Assembly: GCA_036508635.1 (NCBI GenBank)
Contig: DATCGY010000230.1
Span: 1-8,742 of the forward strand
Direction of reading: 5' to 3'
Length of the DNA: 8,742 nt
Source: FEN-727 sp036508635
GTDB taxonomy: Bacteria; Actinomycetota; Geothermincolia; Fen-727; Anoxymicrobiaceae
The translations under genes were made by a program, and so were the position numbers. A model generated the notes under the pieces. The model was not told the origin of the DNA, did not search any database, and was given only the letters and a program-made list of their open reading frames with translations. Shown piece after piece: positions 1-6,900 of this stretch. Every line of letters begins with the position of its first letter. The first letter of the stretch is position 1.

Positions 1-808
1 TTATGGGAACGGTCTTTCGAGCATGCGCCGGTATCACCAGCTGCACGTCGGAGCTCTTCCCGTCGTCGCCCAGCAGCCTCAGTACCGCGTTCGTGGCGGT
101 ATCGTTCGGGTTCGCCAGCAGGACAAACGTATCGAAGGTGCTGCTCGTGTAACCCTCCGCGAAGTACCAGTTGTTCGAGAGCTGGGTCAGGCCCTGAGCG
201 TTGGACCCCTCCTTGATTATCCCCTTGTAGTCGAAATACATCGAACGCTCGACTACCACCTGGCGCGTCGATGATACAGCGGTGGAGAACTGCGCCTTCT
301 CCATTCCGGGCACCGTGTCGACGGCGACGGTGTAACGCGCGTGCGGCGTGACCTGGCAGTGGAGATCGACGGTCTGACCACCCTCTTTCATGAATGTAAC
401 GGTCACGTCCGCCGTCTCGCCGCCGGGGTTTTGTATCAGGACATAGGTGTCGAACCCAAAGTCCGTGCACCCCTCGGCAAGGAACCAGTTGGTAGCGGTC
501 TGTGTCGACCCGGGGCTGGTATGCCCGCCCGGATACTTGCCCAGGTACTTAAAGTACATCGCCCGCTCGGCAACCACCTGGCCCGTGGGCGAGTCCACCG
601 TCGTGGAGACCTCCTCGTTAACGAGCGTATCGTCGACCTTGACCGTCTTGCGACTGTAAGGCTGTAACGTCCGCGACTCGGTCACCTGCCGCCCGTCCCT
701 GAGCATGTACGTGAGCCTTGCCATCGCCTGCGAGCCAGTGGGGTTCGCGAGCAGGATATAGGTGTCGAACGAATCGGGCTCACCTTCGGCTATGACCCTC
801 TTGCCCCA
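1..808 (-). repeat. Three tandem ~106-residue WYxAEG repeats in the SLH-NlpC/P60 protein
   Basis: The repeat heads begin at W365 (808), W472 (487) and W578 (169), a spacing of 107 and 106 residues. The first head is diverged (W-G-K-R-V-I-A-E-G-E); the second is WFLAEGCT and the third WYFAEGYT. Each is followed by FDT[YF][VI]L[LI][AQ]NP, a basic stretch near the middle (P[YH][SA]R[KY]TV) and, where complete, V[AV]ER[AS]MYF. The third copy runs out of the window, so the total number is unknown. They follow the NlpC/P60 domain without a linker of notable length. Confidence 0.9.
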
Positions 809-1900
809 GGCGAAGTTATCGCTCCAGTACCCGGTGAGGTAGTCGACACTTACCCCGGCGTTACTGCCCGTGGAGTGTATGAACATTCCCCTGCCGACGT
901 ACATGCCCGCGTGTCCGACGTACGTGGAGGTCGTGGGGTCTCTATAGAAAAAGATCGGGTCCCCCGGGAGGAGTTGCTCCCGCGGCACTGTCGCGTATCG
1001 CCCGTCCCTTGCCTGGTCGTCCGCCACTCTCTGCATCGGATACCCGAGCACGCTATTCAAGACGTAATACGTGAGACCGGAACAGTCGTACCCGCCCTCG
1101 GCATCGGACTCTCCGCCCCAGACGTACGGATAACCCACCTTCGAAAATGCGGCGTCGAGGGCTCTTGTCCTTTGGGGGCCCGCGAGGGGACTCTGGCACG
1201 ATAGCCTGTTGAACGTCGTCTTTATGTACTCCATCCGCCACTGGTCGTACTTCTCCGCGACCTGGATGCTGTACGCAAGCTCTCCCCGGGGATAAGTTCC
1301 GGTAGGTTTCGCGCGCGTGTCCCGGTATCGCATGTGCAGGTCGCTCGCGACGATCGACTGGCCGGTGTACGCGGGGCCCCTGGGCCACAGCCCCTGGAGG
1401 GAATAAGCGGGGCTGTCGGTGCCGCCGTCCAGGCCAAGTCCTCTGTCGAGGCCTGCCATGCAGCTCTCCGTCGAGTGCGCCTCGCCGGGCTTGAAAGAAC
1501 CGTCGGGGTATACGCCGATATATCCGTACTTGACCGCGATATTCGCGTTCTTGAAATTCGAGTCGGAAGCTTTGAGGTCGGGGAAATGGATCGTCGGGTC
1601 CACGCTTTCGCCCTGCTTATTGAACAACTTGACCATGCTGCAGGCGTACTCGAGGCGCTTTACCGGCTCGTTCGGGTAGAAGTTGCCGTCATCGGCCCCG
1701 TTCATGTAACCCTTGCTCGTCACATAGTCGATCGCCGACTGTATCGCAGCGGGCTGGTTGCCGATATCAGGATAAGTATTGGCGCGGGCCGCTTGCCCCG
1801 TGAGGAGCCCGAGGACGGACGCGATAAACGCGATGGCGGCTAACGCCGCGGCCGCCCAGGCCGACCTGGTGCCTCTGGTCGCTTTCTTAACTGGCGTCAC
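1..1900 (-). CDS. SLH-like + NlpC/P60 peptidase with WYxAEG repeats (3' end outside window)
   Basis: Probable exported peptidoglycan D,L-endopeptidase; 633 residues are visible and the frame is still open at the left edge. The GTG start at 1900 overlaps the amidase stop (GTGA) and has GGAGGG nine bases upstream. Residues 1-40 form a signal peptide (basic start, Ala/Leu-rich core, ARA cleavage site). Two SLH-like modules follow (about 42-95 and 105-158, with DGxFxP-like cores NGADDGNFYPNE and YPDGSFKPGE), plus a degenerate third around 187-217 (YPRGELAYSI). The NlpC/P60 domain covers about 245-365, with catalytic Cys273 in DCSG, His330 in GHAGMYVG and His342 in FIHS; GDPIFF fits the family. 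Three repeats start at W365 (diverged head, VIAEGE), W472 and W578; the last is cut. SLH modules normally bind secondary wall polymers, so this is the only product here with a visible anchor. The substrate bond, by family knowledge, is gamma-D-Glu to the diamino acid. Translation is probably coupled to the amidase. Confidence 0.9.
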   Translation of the reverse strand, partial: MTPVKKATRGTRSAWAAAALAAIAFIASVLGLLTGQAARANTYPDIGNQPAAIQSAIDYVTSKGYMNGADDGNFYPNEPVKRLEYACSMVKLFNKQGESVDPTIHFPDLKASDSNFKNANIAVKYGYIGVYPDGSFKPGEAHSTESCMAGLDRGLGLDGGTDSPAYSLQGLWPRGPAYTGQSIVASDLHMRYRDTRAKPTGTYPRGELAYSIQVAEKYDQWRMEYIKTTFNRLSCQSPLAGPQRTRALDAAFSKVGYPYVWGGESDAEGGYDCSGLTYYVLNSVLGYPMQRVADDQARDGRYATVPREQLLPGDPIFFYRDPTTSTYVGHAGMYVGRGMFIHSTGSNAGVSVDYLTGYWSDNFAWGKRVIAEGEPDSFDTYILLANPTGSQAMARLTYMLRDGRQVTESRTLQPYSRKTVKVDDTLVNEEVSTTVDSPTGQVVAERAMYFKYLGKYPGGHTSPGSTQTATNWFLAEGCTDFGFDTYVLIQNPGGETADVTVTFMKEGGQTVDLHCQVTPHARYTVAVDTVPGMEKAQFSTAVSSTRQVVVERSMYFDYKGIIKEGSNAQGLTQLSNNWYFAEGYTSSTFDTFVLLANPNDTATNAVLRLLGDDGKSSDVQLVIPAHARKTVPI

Positions 1901-3792
1901 CTGGTACAGCCCTCCGCGAAATACCACCTGGTCGCAGCCTGCGTGACACCCATCGCGGCGTCACCTCCAGACTTCCCGTCATACTCGTAATACTTTGCCC
2001 GCTCGACCACGAGCGGTTGGTCACTATCCACCTGCGTGGCAAAAGCGACTCCGCTCATCGTGTTGACATCGTTCACCCTTACGGTTCGGCGCGAATGAGC
2101 GGGAACCTTAAGCGGGTAGTTCACGCGGCCTCCATCCTCACGCATGAATCTAAGGGTGGCGTTCGCGGCCGTGTCGCCCGGGTTCATCAAGAGGACGTAA
2201 GTGTCAAACCCCGGTCCCGTATAACCTTCAGCCAGGTACCAGGTGGTCGAAGGCGCATCTACCGCGGTCGAATTGGAACCTTCGCCGATACCTTTATATT
2301 TGAAATACATCGAGCGCTCGACCGCCACGGGCTGGTCGGATTCGACATGGAAAGACACGTCCGTGTTGGAAAGGCCCGTGATATCATCGACGTGGATCGT
2401 CCGCCTGCTGCGGGCAGCCACCTGGTATGCCTTCACGACCGTCGCGCCCTTGGGCAGCAGGTAGTGGACTTTCGCGTTCGCCGGAACGCTGTTGGGATTC
2501 TGTATCAGGATGTAAGTGTCAAACGCCCCGCCGGTATAACCCTCGGCGAGGTACCAGTTTATCCCCGGCGATACGAGCCCCGGAGAGTCGTGTCCTCCGG
2601 AGATCCCGTTGTGATTGGGAAAATACATCGCCCGCTCGACGATCACGGGTTTCCGGGATGTCAATCTCACGGAGAAATCGGCCTTCTGGAACCCATCCAC
2701 GGAAGAGCAGTCGAGCGTGAACCGTGAGTGCGGCTGCAGCGAGAAAGTCTGCTGTTTGTTCTTCCCGTCATCGCGCATGAACTGCATGGTGACCGAGTTG
2801 CTCGAGCCGGACGGGTTTTGTACGAGTATGTACGTCGTGAACCCCCAATCGGTCGAGCCCTCCGCGAGGTACCAGCCGGTCGACGGGGCACTCACTCCGG
2901 GTGCGCCCGTCCCACCCCTGCCTTTGTCAAAATTGAAGTACATGGCTCTTTCGGCGACCACCGGCACCCCGTTCACGCTCTGGACCATCGCCGACACGTC
3001 TTTATTGAATATGTACTCGTCCACGTGGATCGTACGCCTGGTGCCGTGGGGCACTAGCTCGGGATAGACCTCTTCGACCCCGTCACCGCGCATGTAGTGG
3101 ACTTCAACCTCCGCGTCGCGTTCCGGGTCGGGATTCTGGAGCAGCAGAAATTCGTCGAAGCGTCCAGGGTCGACCAGGTAGAGATGGATTCCCGCCGCGA
3201 CCCCATCAGCTATCTTCTGCCGGAACTTGGAGTTCTGGAGCAGCTTGGCCTCCGCGGGGTTGGTCAGGAAGCATCCCTCGACCAGCGCCGAGGGCATATT
3301 CGTGTGGTGGAGAACGTAGAAACCGGCCTCCTTCACTCCCCGGTCCGGTAGCTTTATGCGCTGGACCACCTGCTGCTGAACGAGCGTCGCCAGCTTCTTG
3401 CCCTCAGAAGCGCCGTAGTAGGAGTAAGTCTCGGTCCCCTGGCTGTCCGTCATGTAAGCGTTGTTATGGATGCTCATGAAGACGTCGGCCCTCGCTGCAT
3501 TGGCTATGTCGCACCGCTGCTGTAGAGAGACGGTTGCGTCTGTCTCACGCGTCATTACCACGTTGTAGCCGAGGGACTGAAGGATCGGCCTCACGCGAAG
3601 AGCGATATCCAGGTTTGGGATCTTTTCCATCACGCCGTTGTAGTTGGCCCCGGAATCCTCACCACCGTGGCCGGGGTCAAGGCAGACCAGCGGCGCTCCC
3701 TTCCCCGACGGCGCGGCGCCCAACACGGGCATTCCGGCAAGAAGCAGGGTGGCCAATGCTGACGCTATGAGAACTTTCTTTAAAATCGACAC
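1897..3792 (-). CDS. N-acetylmuramoyl-L-alanine amidase (Amidase_3) with WYLAEG repeats
   Basis: Predicted exported zinc amidase that cleaves the bond between N-acetylmuramic acid and L-Ala of the stem peptide; 631 residues. I chose the GTG at 3792: TGAGG lies six bases upstream and the protein then begins with a clean signal peptide (MSILKKVLIA, hydrophobic core, VLGA near residue 26). The same frame is open to a TTG at 3927, but that extension would cover a promoter-like box and a terminator-like hairpin and has no ribosome site. The amidase domain spans about 34-206. Zinc ligands are His42 (DPGHGG), Glu57 (VMEKIPN) and His109 (SIHNNA), with catalytic Glu172 (ALVEGCF). Residues 212-631 are repeats: one without its head, three complete, and a final head only (WYFAEGCTR). 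The ending is natural, because the next gene's signal peptide starts at once. No SLH or sortase motif is visible. The family assignment is secure; the repeat function is unknown. Confidence 0.95.
   Translation of the reverse strand: MSILKKVLIASALATLLLAGMPVLGAAPSGKGAPLVCLDPGHGGEDSGANYNGVMEKIPNLDIALRVRPILQSLGYNVVMTRETDATVSLQQRCDIANAARADVFMSIHNNAYMTDSQGTETYSYYGASEGKKLATLVQQQVVQRIKLPDRGVKEAGFYVLHHTNMPSALVEGCFLTNPAEAKLLQNSKFRQKIADGVAAGIHLYLVDPGRFDEFLLLQNPDPERDAEVEVHYMRGDGVEEVYPELVPHGTRRTIHVDEYIFNKDVSAMVQSVNGVPVVAERAMYFNFDKGRGGTGAPGVSAPSTGWYLAEGSTDWGFTTYILVQNPSGSSNSVTMQFMRDDGKNKQQTFSLQPHSRFTLDCSSVDGFQKADFSVRLTSRKPVIVERAMYFPNHNGISGGHDSPGLVSPGINWYLAEGYTGGAFDTYILIQNPNSVPANAKVHYLLPKGATVVKAYQVAARSRRTIHVDDITGLSNTDVSFHVESDQPVAVERSMYFKYKGIGEGSNSTAVDAPSTTWYLAEGYTGPGFDTYVLLMNPGDTAANATLRFMREDGGRVNYPLKVPAHSRRTVRVNDVNTMSGVAFATQVDSDQPLVVERAKYYEYDGKSGGDAAMGVTQAATRWYFAEGCTR
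1900..3159 (-). repeat. Amidase repeat array: headless unit, three full units, terminal head
   Basis: The array starts at F212 (FDEFLLLQNP) without the WYLAEG strand, then has full units starting at W307 (2874), W413 (2556) and W518 (2241), and ends with W623 (1926) followed only by YFAEGCTR. Periods are 106, 105 and 105 residues. Conserved positions are FxTY[IV]L, NP, a [RT][RF]T basic or aromatic mid-motif, and V[AIV]ER[AS][MK]Y[FY]. Counting head and body together gives four whole units in a circularly permuted frame. Confidence 0.9.
1910..1915 (-). promoter_or_regulatory. Ribosome binding site of the SLH-NlpC/P60 gene, inside the amidase coding sequence
   Basis: GGAGGG lies nine bases before the GTG start at 1900. 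It sits within the amidase codons for Ala-Glu-Gly of the terminal WYFAEG motif, so a conserved protein motif also supplies the Shine-Dalgarno sequence. This supports the GTG start and translational coupling. Confidence 0.65.
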
Positions 3793-3798
3793 GATAAA

Positions 3799-3803
3799 CC
3801 TCA
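3799..3803 (-). promoter_or_regulatory. Ribosome binding site of the amidase gene
   Basis: TGAGG with six bases to the GTG at 3792. It decides the start: the only in-frame alternative that extends to the upstream gene (TTG at 3927) has no comparable site, and this start is followed directly by a signal peptide. Confidence 0.65.
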
Positions 3804-3850
3804 AAACAAAAAGCCAGGCGCGCCCGAAGATCACACTCCGGCTCCCTGGC
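3803..3850 (-). terminator. Hairpin plus U-tract between the large gene and the amidase (terminator or attenuator)
   Basis: On the minus strand, GCCAGG (3850-3845) pairs with CCTGGC (3818-3813). Inside it, CCGGAG pairs with CTTCGG (one G-T wobble) around the six-base loop TGTGAT, with a 3/5-base internal loop between the stems. TTTTTGTTTT follows at once (3812-3803). This is the form of a Rho-independent terminator. It lies 73 bases after the stop of the large gene and directly before the amidase Shine-Dalgarno. It could end the upstream transcript, attenuate the amidase transcript, or both. Confidence 0.7.
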
Positions 3851-3879
3851 ACGAGGATCGGTATTCGATTAGATGAACG

Positions 3880-3888
3880 ATTATACCA
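3880..3888 (-). promoter_or_regulatory. Extended -10 promoter upstream of the amidase
   Basis: The minus strand reads TGGTATAAT, a perfect -10 hexamer with the TGn extension, in an AT-rich patch within GC-rich surroundings. No good -35 is present at 16-18 bases; the closest TTG-type hexamer (TTGGGG, 3914-3909) is 23 bases away. Extended -10 promoters often work without a -35. Transcription would start near 3873, giving a leader of about 80 bases that contains the hairpin at 3803-3850. Confidence 0.5.
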
Positions 3889-3923
3889 TAACCCTATTTC
3901 TCTATCCCCCCCAACCCCCTCCT

Positions 3924-6900
3924 TCAACGGATACCGACGGAGTCGGTGCCGCCGGAGCGGTTGTTGAAGTAGATGGCGCGCTCGACGATGATGGGGCCGT
4001 CGGCGATTACGCGCGTGCTGACTTCGGATGAGGGAAGTATTTCGTCGACGCCGATGGTGAAGCGGCTCCTGGCCGGCACGGTATAATCTTTTGTCGTGTT
4101 GCGGCCGCCCGGTTCCATAAACGTCACGGTGACTTTTCGGTTCTCATCGCCCGGATTCTGGATGAGCACCCACGTCTCGAAGCCCTGGTCGGTATAACCT
4201 TCGGGCAGGTACCACTCCGAATCCGGCGTGGGCGTTGCTATCGAGTCGTGGCCGTCGCTCCTGTTGTTCCAGTACATCGCACGCTCGACGATTACCGGGT
4301 CCTGGGACCTCACCTTCACCGACACCTCGCTCGCGGGCAGGTAACCGTCGACGAGTACCGTGAACCTGCTCTCTGGCGGGAGCAGGTATTGCTTTACGGT
4401 GTTGGCCCCGCTGCTCTCCATGAAGGTGACGGTCACGTTGTTGTAGGTCGCCTGCGGGTTCTGTATGAGCACCCAGTCCTCGAAACCCTGGTCGGTATAA
4501 CCTTCGGCAAGGTACCACGTCCTCGAGGTCGACACGGCCCCGATCGAACAGGTCCCCGACTTCATGTCGTTGAGATACTGGGCTCTCTCGACTACGACGG
4601 GATCCGTGCTCTGTATCTCCGTGGAAACAGATTGCGCGGGGAGGATGTCGTCGACGTGAATAGTGAATCGCGAATGTGCCCCTACTGTATACACCCTGGT
4701 CTGATTACCGGCATCAGGGGTCATGAACGTTGCCGTTATGTCCGTGGCTTCGGCGCCCGGGTTCTGCACCAGTACGTACTCGTCGAAGTTATCCGCCGTG
4801 TAGCCTTCGGGCAGATACCATATCTTCGAGGGCTGCGATACGCCGATCGAATCGTGGCCGGACAGCCGGCCGTTAAAGTACATCGCGCGCTCAGCCGCCA
4901 CCGGCCTGTCTGATTGGATATAGGTGCTGACCTCAGCGTCCGGCAGGATATCGTCAACGCTTATGGTGAAACGGCTTGAAGCCGCTACCTCGAAGGAACG
5001 CCCGACCGTCCCGCCGCCCGGCAGCATGAAAATGACCTGGAGGTTGGCCGGTGCGGAGTTGGGGTTCTGTATAAGGACATACTCCTCAAAATCGCCGCCG
5101 GTGGCGTTGTGCCCCGTGAACCCCTCCGCCAGGTACCACTTGGTGGAGAGCCCCGAGATGGTGTTGTTGACGTACACGGGCGCGCTCGCCGGGCGAAGCT
5201 CGTATGTCGAGTCCTTTGTCCTTGCATCTATCCTCGCCGTGTATACGCCGTCGCTAACGGTCGCGCCGCCGTCCGTCTTGCCGTCCCAGGTGAAGCTGTG
5301 ACTACCGGGCAACTGGTCACTTGCCGCAAATGACCTGACGAGCCTTGACCCTTCCCATATCGAACACGTGACCGTTGCCGCGTTGGGAAGTGTATAGCTG
5401 ACCTTCGCCTCGTCATCCACACCGTCACCGTTCGGGCTCAACGCCCTGGTGCTGGCCTTGACGCCCGTGATATCCCTGACGTTTCGTGCGGCGACCTTCA
5501 TGTGGAGAACCTTCGCGGGATCATTCACCGTCGGCGCGCCAGTCGAAGAGGCGAAGTACAACGTTGGAACCCTGTTCGCTTCATCAGCCTGGTTCCAGTC
5601 GGCTTTCTCGAACACCGGGACGCGCAGCTTCGAAGCCGTCTGATGGTAGTAAATTCTGCCGGCGGGTGTATCGATGGTCAGTCCCGCGACCGCCTCGATC
5701 AACCCCAGGCTCGCCGCTCCCCTGGGGTAATAGCCAAGGCTCTGCCCGTAAGACGACGCGCCACCCGTGCTTGGCGATGATGAGGCTGTCGCGTGCGAGT
5801 TCGCCGCGCCGGCTCGGCCGCCTCCACCGGCCGGCGTGAAGGGCCCCTTGCCTCCGTCACCGCGGGAAACACCGGTCGAGCTCGCGGAAGCGCCACCTGC
5901 CGAGCCTCCGGGATACACTACCACGTCCCAGTACGTCCCCCAGAGGCTCTTGGCGAAGTACTGCTCGAGGTTCCAGTAGCGACCCGTCATATTCAGCGGG
6001 TTGGAGCCGTCGAGGCTTACCCCGAGCATGCAGGCGGCCTGGTCCCGCCAGACGTTCTGAGAGACCCATTCGTTATATGCCGCATAGCTCGAGTGTGTGC
6101 AGCCGTAAGTCTTCAACGTCTTTTTCGTCGAGTTGGCCAGGTCTTTCCTCAACCTGGATGTGTTGGTCGAAGTGAGCCCGGCGGCGCGCGTCCCGCCGAG
6201 CAGGTACACGAGCCCGTTCGACGGATAGATGCTGTACGCCTCGCGGTCCGCCGCGAGGACGTCATCGTCCAGGCAGACCGCGTAATGGTCAGTGAGCCAC
6301 ATGTCGTACTCGAGCGTCTGGTTTATGGACTCGACCTGCGCTCTGCACTTCGCCGCGAACGCGCTGTCGCCGATCGCCGGGTTGGCGGCCATCTCGCGAG
6401 CGGCCTGGTAAGCCGCAAGGCACTTGAACCCCAGGTAAGCCTGGTCCTTCCCGTTCTGGATGGCCAGAGACCCCTGGTCGACGGTGTTCGTCATGTAGAT
6501 ATCCGGGATCCCGTTGTTATTCGTATCACAGTTGGTGATGAATCCCGCGAGTTCCTTGATGTTGCCTAAGCGGCTCTTTACATACGCGGTGTCACCGGTC
6601 CGCTTCCAGTACTTGTACATGAGGAGTATATAGTCCGCGTTCTCCTCCACGGCCATGCTGTTGGGGTACGCCTGGCCGGTGGCGGCGTCACCGTACCCCA
6701 TGTCATGCGACAGGTAAGTGCCCTGCTGGCAGGTTTGCGGATACAGCAGCCACTCATCCATTATCATCTTGAGAAGGTCCGGCCAGTAGTAGAAATAAAA
6801 CCACGCGTTGTTGTACTCGACGTCCACGGTACTGTGGTAACGACAACTGCTGCCCTCCCAGACGCTGAACCACTCCTTCCCGTTCGAGACCGCCCACCAG

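Noticed and set aside
1053..1437. Two overlapping minus-strand frames of 111 and 71 codons
   Set aside because: They are out-of-frame readings of the SLH-NlpC/P60 gene, whose true frame carries the DCSG and GHAGMYVG motifs.
1897..1926. Frameshift or truncation of the amidase within a repeat
   Set aside because: The break inside WYFAEGCTR looks like damage, but a ribosome site, GTG start and full signal peptide follow directly, so the boundary is a real gene junction.
2017..2727. Plus-strand open frame of 236 codons opposite the amidase repeats
   Set aside because: It lies wholly antisense to clear repeat-coding sequence, has an Arg/His/Val-rich composition typical of reverse frames of GC-rich genes, and shows no recognisable domain.
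3906..3922. Possible G-quadruplex (G-runs on the minus strand upstream of the amidase -10)
   Set aside because: There are only two long G-runs close together and a third GGG eleven bases on; a standard four-tract motif is not met.
4248..4913. Plus-strand open frame of 221 codons opposite the large gene's repeats
   Set aside because: Its own repetitive look (HRTLDDY, HRALSRH) is just the reverse-frame image of the minus-strand repeats.
5793..6569. Plus-strand open frame of 258 codons opposite the DUF4965-like core
   Set aside because: The minus strand carries a continuous, family-matching core here; the plus-strand frame is Arg/Val-rich with no motif.
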